Assembly: GCA_944382835.1 (NCBI GenBank)
Contig: CALWNP010000004.1
Span: 20,462-84,461 of the forward strand
Source of the DNA: an uncultured Gemmiger sp.
GTDB taxonomy: Bacteria > Bacillota > Clostridia > Oscillospirales > Ruminococcaceae
Direction of reading: 5' to 3'
Length of the DNA stretch: 64,000 nt
In this document: positions 8,875-17,703 of the stretch, piece by piece
Numbering within the stretch: position 1 is the first letter of the stretch
How the letters are laid out: each line of letters starts with the position of its first letter
Made by a program: the position numbers and the translations under genes
Notes under the pieces: generated by a model
Told to the model about the DNA's origin: nothing
Seen by the model: only the letters and a program-made list of their open reading frames with translations
Databases searched by the model: none

Positions 8875-10815
8875 ATGAGCTTTCATCTTTCCCGCAGCCA
8901 GATTACCCTGGCCAAAACCGCCGGCTTCTGCTTTGGCGTCAACCGTGCGGTCAAAATGACCTATGACCTGCTGGCCCAGGGCCGCAAGGTGGCCACCCTC
9001 GGCCCGCTGATCCACAACCCCCAGGTTGTGGCGGATCTGGAGGCCAAGGGAGCCATCACCTGTGACGATGTGGACAGCGTTCCGGACGGATACGAGGTGG
9101 TGATCCGCAGCCATGGGGTGCCCCGGGCTGTCTATGAAAAAATTACCACACGCGTCCTGGCGTATCATGATGCCACCTGCCCCTTTGTTGCAAAAATCCA
9201 TAAAATTGCGGCAGAAGCGGGCAAAAATGGTGCGCTTTTGCTGGTTGCGGGGGACTGCGACCACCCCGAAGTACAGGGAATTGTGGGCCACGCAACGGGA
9301 GAAGTGCGGGTTTTTGCCGGCGAGGAGGAGCTGGCGGCTCTGCGCACAGAAATTGAGAAACAAAAGTCCATTTACGTTGTCGCACAGACCACCTTTCGGG
9401 TGGAAAGTTGGGAGCAATGCAAAGGTTTTCTAAAAAAATGGTGTACAAATCCCAAAATATTTGATACAATATGTAATGCAACGTGGGCGAGGCAACAGGA
9501 AGCGGAAGACCTCAGCCAAAAATGCGATCACATGGTCGTCATTGGTGGTCATCATTCTTCCAATACCCAAAAGCTGCTGCAGGTCGCTGCCAGGCATACC
9601 AAAGCCATCAACGTCGAGACTGCTGATGAACTCGACCCTGCATGGTTTGCTGGTGCCAAAGCAGTAGGGGTGACAGCCGGGGCTTCAACGCCTTCGTCTA
9701 TAATTGAGGAGGTACTTAACTGTATGAGTGAAGAGATCCGTGACGACATGAGTTTTGCCGAGATGCTGGAGGCATCCGAAGCCAAGCCCCTGTTCGCAGG
9801 TAAAATCGTTAAAGCCAAGGTCATCAGCGTCAGCCCGACCGAGTGTGTGGTCGGTATTGATGGGTCCAAGCACACTGGCATTGTCAAGCTCAACGAAATG
9901 ACCCATGACCCCGCTGCCCGCATGGAGGACCTTGTTAAGGTGGACGACGAACTGGATCTGGTGGTCATCAAGACCAACGACCAGGAAGGCGTCGATACCC
10001 TTTCCCGTGTTCGCTTTGAGGCCCAGAAGGGCATGAAGGACGTCTCCGAGGCTGCCGAAAACGGTACCGTGATGGAAGGCGACGTCATGGAGTCCAACAA
10101 GGGCGGCGTTGTCGTCAATGTCAAGGGCGTCCGTGTCTTTGTTCCCCGTTCTCAGGCCACCATGCGCCGTGACGAGGACTACACCAAGCTGGTTGGTCAG
10201 CATGTCCGCCTGGTTATCACCGAGTGCGCCGGCCGCAAGATCGTCGGCAGCATCAACAAGGTGACCGCCGAGGAGAACAAGGCCAAGCGCGAAGAGTTCT
10301 GGAAGAACGTGGAAGTCGGCAAGCACTACACCGGTGTTGTCAAGAGCCTGACCAGCTACGGTGCCTTTGTTGACATCGGCGGCGTGGATGGCCTGTGCCA
10401 TATCAGCGAGCTGAGCTGGTCCAACATCAAGCATCCCTCTGAGGTTGTCAATGTTGGCGACACCATCGACGTTTATGTCAAGAGCTATGACCCCGAGAAC
10501 CAGAAGGTCTCTCTGGGCTACAAGAAGGAAGAGGATAACCCCTGGGAGAAGCTCAAGACCGATTACCCCATCGGCAGTGAGTTTGTGGCTCCGGTGGTTT
10601 CCATCACCAAGTTTGGTGCCTTTGTCCGGATCCTGCCCGGTGTGGACGGCTTGGTCCACATCAGCGAGATCTCCAACGAGCGCGTCAACAAGGTCAGCGA
10701 TGTGCTGAAGGTTGGCGACGAGGTCAAGGTCAAGCTGATCAACGTCGATTTCGATCGCAAGCGGATCAGCCTGTCCATGAAGGCTTGCCTGAACGAGGGC
10801 GAAGACGCCGAATAA
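8875..10815 (+). CDS. ispH: IspH-ribosomal protein S1 fusion: 4-hydroxy-3-methylbut-2-enyl diphosphate reductase / S1
   Basis: This is a 646-residue fusion. Residues ~1-280 are IspH, the iron-sulfur enzyme of the last step of the MEP isoprenoid pathway. The cluster cysteines are in GFCFGV, ATCPFV and ICNATW, and HHSSNT is present. Residues ~305-640 hold four S1 RNA-binding repeats; the last two are the clearest ([17 protein letters not shown] and [14 protein letters not shown]). Such fusions are known in clostridia. An in-frame ATG at 9724 (Met284) falls at the domain junction and is preceded by GAGGAGG, so free S1 may also be made. Bases ~9130-9480 are more AT-rich than the rest, and the S1 half uses a strongly biased codon set typical of ribosomal genes. 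Confidence 0.93.
   Translation: MSFHLSRSQITLAKTAGFCFGVNRAVKMTYDLLAQGRKVATLGPLIHNPQVVADLEAKGAITCDDVDSVPDGYEVVIRSHGVPRAVYEKITTRVLAYHDATCPFVAKIHKIAAEAGKNGALLLVAGDCDHPEVQGIVGHATGEVRVFAGEEELAALRTEIEKQKSIYVVAQTTFRVESWEQCKGFLKKWCTNPKIFDTICNATWARQQEAEDLSQKCDHMVVIGGHHSSNTQKLLQVAARHTKAINVETADELDPAWFAGAKAVGVTAGASTPSSIIEEVLNCMSEEIRDDMSFAEMLEASEAKPLFAGKIVKAKVISVSPTECVVGIDGSKHTGIVKLNEMTHDPAARMEDLVKVDDELDLVVIKTNDQEGVDTLSRVRFEAQKGMKDVSEAAENGTVMEGDVMESNKGGVVVNVKGVRVFVPRSQATMRRDEDYTKLVGQHVRLVITECAGRKIVGSINKVTAEENKAKREEFWKNVEVGKHYTGVVKSLTSYGAFVDIGGVDGLCHISELSWSNIKHPSEVVNVGDTIDVYVKSYDPENQKVSLGYKKEEDNPWEKLKTDYPIGSEFVAPVVSITKFGAFVRILPGVDGLVHISEISNERVNKVSDVLKVGDEVKVKLINVDFDRKRISLSMKACLNEGEDAE
9706..9726 (+). promoter_or_regulatory. 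Internal Shine-Dalgarno and in-frame ATG at the IspH/S1 junction
   Basis: GAGGAGG at 9706-9712 lies 11 nt before ATG 9724, in frame with the fusion, exactly where the IspH domain ends and the S1 repeats begin. A TATAAT hexamer overlaps just upstream (9699-9704), but no good -35 stands 16-18 nt before it. The simplest reading is a relic or active start that yields a separate ~363-residue S1 protein. Confidence 0.5.
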
Positions 10816-10835
10816 TCCCGCTTTTGCGCAAAACG

Positions 10836-10868
10836 GGGGCCTGCCTGGTCAAACAGGCAGGCCCCTTT
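10836..10868 (+). terminator. Rho-independent terminator after ispH-rpsA
   Basis: A perfect 12-bp GC-rich stem (GGGGCCTGCCTG with CAGGCAGGCCCC), a 6-nt loop and a short T run (TTT) lie 20 nt after the S1 stop codon. Confidence 0.85.
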
Positions 10869-10897
10869 CTGGTTTGCGCTGGCGGGGAGGAGCCAAG

Positions 10898-11344
10898 ATG
10901 CAACAGATCAAATCACTTTTTCACAAGTACTACGAGCAGATCTCCTATCTGTTTTTCGGCGGCCTGGCGACCCTTTTGAACTTTGTCATCCTGAACGTCT
11001 TTCAGGCCATGTTCGGCATCGCCTTTGCTGCCGGGATCGGCAACGTCCTCAACAACGCCATCTGTATCCTGTTTGCCTACTGGACCAACCGGACATTCGT
11101 CTTCAAAAGCCGGAATGTGGGCCGTCAGGCACTGAGCGAGTTTGGCCAGTTTGTCAGCTGCCGGATTTTGACCGCGGTGGTGGACCAGCTGATCATGTGG
11201 CTGGGGGTCACCGTGCTGGGACCTTCTGTCACCTTTCTGCCGGCGGCGCTCTGGCCCTCGGTGGTCAAGCTGGTCTCCCAGATTGTTGTGATCCTGTCCA
11301 ATTATGTTTTTTCCAAACTGTTCATCTTTAAAGAAAAAAAGTAA
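10898..11344 (+). CDS. GtrA-like membrane protein
   Basis: This 148-residue protein has four hydrophobic spans with the GtrA family pattern: an N-terminal YLFFGGLATLLNF span, an ANRTFVF-like YWTNRTFVFKS before the third span, and an ending NYVFSKLFIFK. GtrA-type proteins are small membrane proteins linked to flipping or handling polyprenyl-phosphate sugars in glycan synthesis. I chose ATG 10898 because GGGGAGGAG lies 8-15 nt upstream; the longer TTG start at 10874 has no such site and sits in the terminator flank. Its partner may be the GtrB-like transferase at 3623. Confidence 0.88.
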   Translation: MQQIKSLFHKYYEQISYLFFGGLATLLNFVILNVFQAMFGIAFAAGIGNVLNNAICILFAYWTNRTFVFKSRNVGRQALSEFGQFVSCRILTAVVDQLIMWLGVTVLGPSVTFLPAALWPSVVKLVSQIVVILSNYVFSKLFIFKEKK

Positions 11345-11359
11345 AGGAGGCAACTTCCT

Positions 11360-11524
11360 ATGTACACCAACAACAAGATCCCTGGCAAAGGGTTCCGCCT
11401 GGTTGGCCTGATCCTGGGGATCATCGCCACCACCCTTGGAGTAACCTCGGTGATCTTTGCCGCTCTGGGGATGCACCAGGCCCATCTGTGCAAAAGCTGC
11501 CGTAAGGGGAGGGAATACCGGTGA
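11360..11524 (+). CDS. Small membrane protein of unknown function (54 aa)
   Basis: This short gene starts at ATG 11360 after AAAGGAGG (11343-11350), a strong RBS. Its 54 residues have a basic N terminus, one hydrophobic segment (residues ~14-37) and a short tail with a CxxC pair (LCKSCRKG). The stop TGA overlaps the GTG start of deoC (11521), so the two are translationally coupled. I do not recognise the family. The strong RBS and coupling argue that it is a real gene. Confidence 0.65.
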   Translation: MYTNNKIPGKGFRLVGLILGIIATTLGVTSVIFAALGMHQAHLCKSCRKGREYR

Positions 11525-12201
11525 GTCATTATACCAAAGAAGAAATTCTGTCCAAGGTGGATCACACCCTGCTGAAACCCGAGGCCACCTGGCCCCAGAT
11601 CCAGGCGCTGTGTGATGAAGCCATCCGCTACCACACCGCCTCCATCTGCATCAACACCTGTTATGTCCGCCAGGCGGCGGAATACCTGGCAGGGCGGGTG
11701 CCGGTCTGCTGCGTGGTGGGTTTCCCGCTGGGGGCCATGGATACGGCTTCTAAGTGCTTCGAGGCCAAGACTGCGGTGGAAAACGGTGCCTCTGAGGTGG
11801 ACATGGTCATCAACATCGGCCGGCTGAAAAACGGCGAGTACGATGCGGTCCGGGAGGACATTGCCGCCGTCAAGAAGGCGGTGGGGGACAAGGTCCTCAA
11901 GGTCATCATCGAGACCTGCCTGCTCACCGATGTAGAAAAGGAAAAGATGTGTGACATTGTGGTGGAAGCGGGTGCCGATTTCATCAAGACCAGCACCGGC
12001 TTTTCCACCGCCGGTGCCACCTTCCACGACATCGAGTTGTTTGCCCGCTGCGTGGCTGGCCGCTGCAAGATCAAGGCGGCAGGCGGCATCTCCACGGTGG
12101 AGGATATGGAAAAGTTCCTCGACCTGGGCGCTGACCGTCTGGGCACCTCCCGTGCCGTCAAACTGCTGACGGCACCGGGCACCGAGACAACCGGATATTG
12201 A
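11521..12201 (+). CDS. deoC: Deoxyribose-phosphate aldolase
   Basis: This 226-residue class I aldolase splits 2-deoxyribose 5-phosphate into glyceraldehyde 3-phosphate and acetaldehyde in deoxynucleoside catabolism. Signatures are DHTLLKP near the N terminus, EVDMVINIG, KVIIETCLL, FIKTSTGF carrying the Schiff-base Lys near residue 155, and IKAAGGI. The length fits the bacterial family. The GTG start at 11521 overlaps the stop of the small upstream gene. A terminator follows, so deoC ends this unit. Confidence 0.96.
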   Translation: MSHYTKEEILSKVDHTLLKPEATWPQIQALCDEAIRYHTASICINTCYVRQAAEYLAGRVPVCCVVGFPLGAMDTASKCFEAKTAVENGASEVDMVINIGRLKNGEYDAVREDIAAVKKAVGDKVLKVIIETCLLTDVEKEKMCDIVVEAGADFIKTSTGFSTAGATFHDIELFARCVAGRCKIKAAGGISTVEDMEKFLDLGADRLGTSRAVKLLTAPGTETTGY

Positions 12202-12216
12202 GTTTTTCATAGGGCT

Positions 12217-12244
12217 GCTGCGCTTCGGCGCAGCGGTCTTTTCT
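12217..12244 (+). terminator. Rho-independent terminator after deoC
   Basis: GCTGCGC, a TTCG tetraloop and GCGCAGC form a 7-bp stem followed by GGTCTTTTCT, 16 nt after the deoC stop. Confidence 0.75.
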
Positions 12245-12256
12245 GTTGCGGGGAAA

Positions 12257-12298
12257 GTCGAACATCTTTCGACCGGGTCGCTGCATATGGTTGCAGCG
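12257..12298 (+). other. Two adjacent hairpins in the leader of the ZIP transporter gene
   Basis: GTCGAA-CATCT-TTCGAC (12257-12273) is followed 5 nt later by CGCTGCA-TATGGT-TGCAGCG (12279-12298). Neither has a T run, and both lie between the deoC terminator and the ZIP gene. They may form a structured leader or be an operator pair. I could not match them to a known riboswitch. Confidence 0.4.
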
Positions 12299-12369
12299 AG
12301 ATCAAAGAATTTGGCAGCGGACAGACCACAGGGTGTGACGGTGCCATGACATCGAAGGAGGTTCGGATC

Positions 12370-13134
12370 ATGATGGCTTCCCCCTTTCTTTTGACCACCC
12401 TGGCAGGACTGTCCACCGGCCTGGGCGGGCTCATTGCGGCGGCTTTTCGCCCCTCCCAGCGGCTGCTGGCGGCCTGCGCAGGCTTCGCCGGCGGGGTGAT
12501 GCTCACCGTCAGCCTGGCGGACCTGGCCCCTGCGGCCATGGAATTTTATTCGGCCTATCTCTCTCCCTTGGGCTGCGGGATGGCGGTGGCCGGGATGCTG
12601 GCCGCCGGAATGGTCGCGGCGGTGCTGCTGTCCCGCCTGATTCCCGATGAGGCGGAGCTGGCAACCCGGTTTGGCGACGGGGCGGCCGCCATGCGGGCGG
12701 CGTTGGTCACCGGCATCGCCCTGCTGCTGCACAACCTGCCCGAAGGGGTGCTGACCCTGTTTGCCGGGGTGGCCGATCCCCAGCTGGGGCTGCGGACTGC
12801 CCTGGCCATCGCCCTGCACAACATCCCGGAAGGACTGGCGGTGGCGGTGCCCTTTGCCTACGCTACCCACAGCCGGGGCAAGGGGGCAGCGGCGGCCCTG
12901 GCCAGCGGCCTGGCCGAACCGGCGGGGGCACTGCTGGCCTATTTATTTTTCCATGACCTGTTCACCCCGGGCTTTCTCAACGGCACCGTCGTCCTGGTGG
13001 CGGGGATCATGCTGTGGGTGGCCGCGGCGCAGCTGCTGCCCTCGGCCTTTGCGGGGCGGCAGCGGATGGCCGGCAGTGTGGGCCTGGCGCTGGGATGCCT
13101 GACCATGCTGATCGGCATTGCGGCACTGCCGTGA
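12370..13134 (+). CDS. ZIP family divalent metal transporter (ZupT/GufA-like)
   Basis: This 254-residue membrane protein has eight hydrophobic spans and the two ZIP metal-binding helices: HNLPEG in span IV and HNIPEG in span V, followed by GLAEPAGAL. ZIP proteins move zinc, iron or manganese into the cytosol. I chose ATG 12370 because GAAGGAGG (12354-12361) stands 8 nt before it; the ATG at 12346 would put this site inside the gene. The metal cannot be told from sequence. The leader holds two hairpins that may respond to metal. Confidence 0.88.
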   Translation: MMASPFLLTTLAGLSTGLGGLIAAAFRPSQRLLAACAGFAGGVMLTVSLADLAPAAMEFYSAYLSPLGCGMAVAGMLAAGMVAAVLLSRLIPDEAELATRFGDGAAAMRAALVTGIALLLHNLPEGVLTLFAGVADPQLGLRTALAIALHNIPEGLAVAVPFAYATHSRGKGAAAALASGLAEPAGALLAYLFFHDLFTPGFLNGTVVLVAGIMLWVAAAQLLPSAFAGRQRMAGSVGLALGCLTMLIGIAALP

Positions 13135-13138
13135 TTGT

Positions 13139-13151
13139 GGTATACTATACC
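13139..13151 (+). promoter_or_regulatory. Inverted repeat with TATACT -10-like hexamer before the lipoprotein gene
   Basis: GGTATACTATACC is a perfect 6-bp inverted repeat with one central base, beginning 5 nt after the ZIP stop and containing TATACT (13141-13146). It may be the -10 region or an operator for the lipoprotein gene. No clear -35 is seen. Confidence 0.35.
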
Positions 13152-13191
13152 CTGTATTGGTGTAAATCCGGGCAGGGAAGGGGGCGCGGCC

Positions 13192-14502
13192 ATGAGAGGA
13201 AAAAAGACGGTTCGGTGTCGCCTTCCGGCCCTGCTTCTGGCGGTACTGCTCTCGGGCTGCAGCGCCACCATCGGCAATGATGTGGAATCCCTGCTGCGTG
13301 CTCCCCGCCTGTCGGGGGAAACCGGCGCGGTACAGAAGGCGCTGAACAGCTACCTGGGTGGCACCGCGACGATGAAATATCCGGCCAGCGGCGATTTCCT
13401 TTCCCCCTTTCTGTTTGGGGACTGGGACGGCGACGGTACCCAGGAAGCTGCCGCACTTTACACCGCGGATTCCACCGGGCAGAATACCTGCCTGGCCATT
13501 CTGGAACCTGTCGCTGACGGATGGCAGGTGACCCAGACCACCGAGGGACTTTCCAACGAGGTGGAAAGCGTGACCTATGCTCATCTCTGGGATACCGATT
13601 CCCTTCAGATCCTGGTGGGGTACGGCAGCGCCCAGGGGGACCACTATCTGGTGGTGTACCAGTACAGCGACGGCGCCCTGCGGGACATCATCCGGCAGAA
13701 CTATACCGACATGATTCTGGCCGATATCACCGGCCGCAATGAGGACGGCATCCAGGACCTGATTCTGGCGCTGCCCACCGACGCCGAAAACGGCGGCGTC
13801 AATCTTCAGCTGCTCACCAACACCGGCGGCGAGTTCCACTCGGCCCAGACCCTGGCGGTGGGGGCGGGGGTCTTCAATGGCTGCGCTGCGCTCCATGCCG
13901 GCACCGACCAGGACGGCAGCCCCTACCTGGTGGTGGACGCCTGGAATGGCACCTCGGGCAACAGCCTGGCCTCGGCCATCATCCGGTATGATGAGGAAAG
14001 CGGATTCTTGCAGACCTATACCCCGCCCGGCATCTCGGACATCTATCGTGCCACCCTGCGGGATGCCTCGCTCTTCAGCACCGATTTGGACCACAATGGG
14101 ACCATCGACATTCCCACCGAGATCAGCGACGGCGGCACCATCCAAAGCTCGTTGGACAAGCGGCTACAGTTTCTTCTCTGGAAGGACTTTGACAGCGCAA
14201 CCGGGGGCACCACCCATTTTGGCATTTACGACAGCGAATACCGATTTTTCCTCGCCCTGCCCGAGTCGATGCACGGCAGCGTGATGCTGCGCAGCAACTG
14301 GGAAAACAATGGCTGGATGATCTGCAACGCCGAGGGCACTGTTGTCTACTGTGAACTGCGGGTGGTAGATCCTGCCGAGGAAAGCGAAAAATACCAGTGG
14401 ATCGCCACCATCGGCAGCCAGCAGCTGCAGGTGCGGATCATTACCGACTATTACGGGTTGGGTCTGGAAGACATTCAAAACGGCACGACCCTGCTGGAAT
14501 AA
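13192..14502 (+). CDS. Lipoprotein with FG-GAP/VCBS-like repeats, near a two-component system
   Basis: This 436-residue protein has a type II signal: a basic start (MRGKKTVRCR), a hydrophobic core and the lipobox LLSGC, so it should be lipid-anchored outside the membrane. Acidic repeat units such as GDWDGDGTQEA, NEDGIQDLI and DLDHNGTIDI resemble FG-GAP/VCBS or Ca-binding loops, suggesting a beta-propeller-like shape. I chose ATG 13192 since upstream codons would spoil the signal peptide. Only 33 nt separate it from the response regulator gene, so it may act with that sensor system. Exact function unknown. Confidence 0.72.
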   Translation: MRGKKTVRCRLPALLLAVLLSGCSATIGNDVESLLRAPRLSGETGAVQKALNSYLGGTATMKYPASGDFLSPFLFGDWDGDGTQEAAALYTADSTGQNTCLAILEPVADGWQVTQTTEGLSNEVESVTYAHLWDTDSLQILVGYGSAQGDHYLVVYQYSDGALRDIIRQNYTDMILADITGRNEDGIQDLILALPTDAENGGVNLQLLTNTGGEFHSAQTLAVGAGVFNGCAALHAGTDQDGSPYLVVDAWNGTSGNSLASAIIRYDEESGFLQTYTPPGISDIYRATLRDASLFSTDLDHNGTIDIPTEISDGGTIQSSLDKRLQFLLWKDFDSATGGTTHFGIYDSEYRFFLALPESMHGSVMLRSNWENNGWMICNAEGTVVYCELRVVDPAEESEKYQWIATIGSQQLQVRIITDYYGLGLEDIQNGTTLLE

Positions 14503-14535
14503 TCATAGGCAAGACCGACGAGAGGAGCAACGACA

Positions 14536-15237
14536 ATGAAACGTGTTCTGGTTGTGGAGGATGAGGACAGCATCCGGGAGATGGTGGCCCTCAACCTTAA
14601 GATGAACGGATGGGAGGTGCTGGAGGCACCCAGTGCCGAGCGCGCCCTGGAACTGTTGCAGAGCAACCCCTCCTGTGATGCCGCACTGCTGGACATCATG
14701 CTGCCCGGTATGGATGGCCTTTCCCTGTGTGAGACCATCCGGCGCAGCAACGCCGACATCGGCATCATCATGGTCTCGGCCAAAGGACAGGAGGCGGACA
14801 AGATCCGCGGCCTTTCCATCGGGGCCGATGACTATATCACCAAACCCTTCTCGGTTTCGGAGCTCATTGCCCGGCTGGAGGCTCTGGTACGCCGGGTCCG
14901 CCGCAGCAGTTCGGAAGGCCGGGAGAATGCCGAACCGGACCAGCTGGTCAGCGGCTCCTTTGTGCTGGATGAGAAAAGTCGGGTGCTGTACAAGGCCGGC
15001 AAGCCCATTGACCTGACCCAGGTGGAATTTCAGATCATGGAGCTCTTCTTCCGCAACCCCGGCACCGCCATGGTGCGGGAAAAGATCCTGGAAGGGGTCT
15101 GGGGCAAGGGCTATTTCGGTGATGTCAAGATCGTGGATGTCAACATCCGCCGCCTGCGGATGAAGATTGAGGACGAGCCCAGCAGCCCCCAGCACATCAT
15201 GACGGTGTGGGGGTATGGCTACCGCTGGAATCCCTGA
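14536..15237 (+). CDS. OmpR/PhoB-family response regulator
   Basis: This 233-residue protein has a receiver domain (acidic pocket EDED near residues 8-11, phospho-acceptor Asp53 in LLDIMLPG, Lys in ITKPFS) and a C-terminal winged-helix DNA-binding domain ending in VWGYGYRW. It is preceded by GAGAGGAGC. The cognate histidine kinase gene follows after 33 nt. Target genes are unknown; the lipoprotein gene just upstream is a plausible member of the same unit. Confidence 0.95.
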   Translation: MKRVLVVEDEDSIREMVALNLKMNGWEVLEAPSAERALELLQSNPSCDAALLDIMLPGMDGLSLCETIRRSNADIGIIMVSAKGQEADKIRGLSIGADDYITKPFSVSELIARLEALVRRVRRSSSEGRENAEPDQLVSGSFVLDEKSRVLYKAGKPIDLTQVEFQIMELFFRNPGTAMVREKILEGVWGKGYFGDVKIVDVNIRRLRMKIEDEPSSPQHIMTVWGYGYRWNP

Positions 15238-15270
15238 TTTCTCCAAACAGACGGAAGGAGGTGGGCTGTC

Positions 15271-16713
15271 ATGACAAGCATCACCCGGCGCTGGCTGCAG
15301 GGCAGCCTGCTGATCACCGTTCTGGTGGTGGTCCTGGCCGAGTCCCTGTTTCTTTATAACAGCTACCAGGGATTATACGGCGGGGTACAGCGGGCGATTC
15401 TGAATCGCTTCTCCACCATCGAGGGCCGGCTGCAGGCCACCGGCACCGCCGGCGACACCGGAGATACCCAGGCCAGCCGCAGCCAGGCACTGCGCCGCAC
15501 GGTGGAGCAGTTTGAGGAGAAGGACAAGTTCGAGTTCATGCTGCTGGATTCCAGCGGCAGCGTGCTGGCGACGGCCAGCGGCACCATGAACCAGAACCTG
15601 GCCGAGGGCAAGGACTTTTATCAGGCCCAGACCAGTGCCTCAGGCACCGGAACGGCCATCTTCCGCACCCCGGACGGGGAGCGGGTGATGGCGGTGACCA
15701 CCCTGGTGCCCTATGCGGCAGGAGGCATTGCCGCCATGCGGATGATCACCAGCCTGAGCCTTATCGACCAGCAATGGCAGCGCTATCTGCTCCTGTCGTT
15801 GGGGGTGGTGATTGCGGTGCTGGGCTTTACCCTGTGGAGCGGTTTGTTCTTCGTCCGTTCCATTGTCCTGCCCCTGGCCCAGGTGGAAGCCGCGGCCACC
15901 CGCATCGCCGAGGGCAACCTGGAAAACCGGCTGCCCGACACCCGCTACAATGACGAAATCGGCCGGCTCTGCCGCACCATCAACCAGATGGCCGAGGCGC
16001 TGGCCAAAACCGAAAAGATGAAGAATGAGTTCATCTCCTCGGTCAGCCATGAACTGCGCACCCCACTGACCAGCATCAAGGGATGGGTGGAGACCATCTC
16101 CAACATCCGGGACCCCGAGGATGAAAACTACCGCAAGGGCATTGCCATCATCAGCGCCGAGACCGACCGTCTCTACGCCATGGTGGAGGAGCTGCTGGAT
16201 TTCTCCCGGCTGCAAAATGGGATCCAGCTCCACTGTGAGGTGCTGGATCTGGTGGCTGAGGTCACCGATGCCGCCCTGTTTGTGGAAGCCCGGATCAACA
16301 AGGAAGGGCTGCACCTGGCCTATGAGGAGCCTCCCGAGCCCTATCCGGTCTGGGCCGATCCGGCCCGGCTGCGGCAGGTCCTGGTCAACATTCTGGACAA
16401 TGCCATCAAGTATTCGCCCCCCGGCGGCACCATCTTCATCACGATGGAACACCGGGATACCACCGTCAGCATCTCGATCCGGGACCAGGGACGGGGCATT
16501 TCGCCGGAGGACCTGGCCAACGTGAAACTCAAGTTTTTCAAAGCCAAAAATGCGGTGCGGGGGTCCGGCATCGGGCTGGCGGTGGTGGATGAAATTGTTC
16601 GCGCCCTGGGCGGCACGGTGGACATCACCTCCACCCTGGGGCAGGGAACCACCGTCTGCGTCATTCTGCCCACCTACCACCCGGGGCAGGAACATCTGCA
16701 CCAACCCATCTGA
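15271..16713 (+). CDS. Membrane sensor histidine kinase
   Basis: This 480-residue kinase has a first transmembrane helix at ~11-31, an extracytoplasmic sensor region at ~32-170, a second helix at ~172-194, a HAMP linker (PLAQVEAAATRIAEGN), the H box SVSHELRTP with the phospho-His near residue 260, the N box DNAIKYSPPGG, and GRGISP plus GSGIGLAVV for ATP binding. The order is that of PhoR/ResE-type kinases. It is paired with the response regulator just upstream (AAGGAGGTG before the ATG). The signal is unknown; the sensor region shows no named domain. Confidence 0.94.
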   Translation: MTSITRRWLQGSLLITVLVVVLAESLFLYNSYQGLYGGVQRAILNRFSTIEGRLQATGTAGDTGDTQASRSQALRRTVEQFEEKDKFEFMLLDSSGSVLATASGTMNQNLAEGKDFYQAQTSASGTGTAIFRTPDGERVMAVTTLVPYAAGGIAAMRMITSLSLIDQQWQRYLLLSLGVVIAVLGFTLWSGLFFVRSIVLPLAQVEAAATRIAEGNLENRLPDTRYNDEIGRLCRTINQMAEALAKTEKMKNEFISSVSHELRTPLTSIKGWVETISNIRDPEDENYRKGIAIISAETDRLYAMVEELLDFSRLQNGIQLHCEVLDLVAEVTDAALFVEARINKEGLHLAYEEPPEPYPVWADPARLRQVLVNILDNAIKYSPPGGTIFITMEHRDTTVSISIRDQGRGISPEDLANVKLKFFKAKNAVRGSGIGLAVVDEIVRALGGTVDITSTLGQGTTVCVILPTYHPGQEHLHQPI

Positions 16714-16755
16714 CCGCCGCCCGACGGTCCTGGAATGGTCATACAAAGGAGAACT

Positions 16756-17703
16756 ATGCAACAGGAAAGACGTCCAACCGAAAAATTCCGGACCACCGTG
16801 GGTGGTCAGGCCTTGATGGAAGGCATTATGATGCGGGGCCCAAAACGGATCTGCTGTGCGGTCCGCCGCCCCGACGGCAGCATCGACCTCACCGAGGAGC
16901 CGGTGCACAGCCACTGGTATAACCGGGTCCCGCTGGTGCGCGGGGTCTGCAACATGGTGGAAAGCCTCTACAAAGGCTACCACTATCTGATGCACGCGGC
17001 GGATATCGCCCTGAGCGGGGAAGAGGAGGAAGAAGAGCCCTCCAAGCTGGACCGCTGGCTGGAGGAGCACACCGGCCCCCGGTTCCAGAGTTTCCTCATG
17101 GGCATTTCGGCCTTTGCCGGGGTACTGCTGGCCATCTTCCTCTTTGTGTTTCTGCCCACCTTCCTCACCGGGATGCTGGGCAATGTGGTGGAACTGGGGC
17201 GCTGGCCCCGGGTCATCATCGAAGCGGCCCTCAAGCTGGCCCTCTTCCTCTCCTACATGTACCTCTGCACCCGGACCAAGGAAATCCACCGGATGTTCCA
17301 GTACCATGGTGCCGAGCACAAGACCATCGCCTGTTATGAGGCAGGGGAGCCGCTGACGGTGGAAAACATCCGCCGACACAGCCGGTTCCATCCCCGGTGC
17401 GGCACCAGCTTTTTGATCCTGGTCATCCTGATCAGCATTTTTCTCTACGCGGTGCTGCCCTGGACCAGCACCGGGCTGCGGATTCTCTACAAACTGGCCA
17501 TGCTGCCGCTGCTGGTGGGGATTTCCTACGAGGTCCTCAAATGGGCCGGGCGTTCCAATTCGCTCCTGTCCCGGATGATCTCCCAGCCGGGGCTCTGGCT
17601 GCAGCGTCTGACCACCTTTGAACCCACCGACGACATGATCGAGGTGGCCATTGCCGCGGTGACCCCGGTGCTGCCCGACAACCCCGAGGAGGGCAGATGG
17701 TAA
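16756..17703 (+). CDS. DUF1385 family membrane protein (YqhQ-like)
   Basis: This 315-residue protein carries the DUF1385 signature GGQALMEGIMMRGP near residue 17 and the later YHGAEHKTI and HPRCGTSF blocks, with four hydrophobic spans. The family is widespread in Gram-positives, commonly next to prmC, and its function is not established. I chose ATG 16756 with AAAGGAG just before it, rather than the ATG at 16735. The stop overlaps the prmC start by 7 nt, so the two are coupled. Confidence 0.9.
   Translation: MQQERRPTEKFRTTVGGQALMEGIMMRGPKRICCAVRRPDGSIDLTEEPVHSHWYNRVPLVRGVCNMVESLYKGYHYLMHAADIALSGEEEEEEPSKLDRWLEEHTGPRFQSFLMGISAFAGVLLAIFLFVFLPTFLTGMLGNVVELGRWPRVIIEAALKLALFLSYMYLCTRTKEIHRMFQYHGAEHKTIACYEAGEPLTVENIRRHSRFHPRCGTSFLILVILISIFLYAVLPWTSTGLRILYKLAMLPLLVGISYEVLKWAGRSNSLLSRMISQPGLWLQRLTTFEPTDDMIEVAIAAVTPVLPDNPEEGRW

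Noticed and set aside
9699-9704. A full internal promoter before the S1 part of the fusion
   Set aside because: TATAAT is present, but no -35-like hexamer lies 16-18 nt upstream (GTGACA is 23 nt away).
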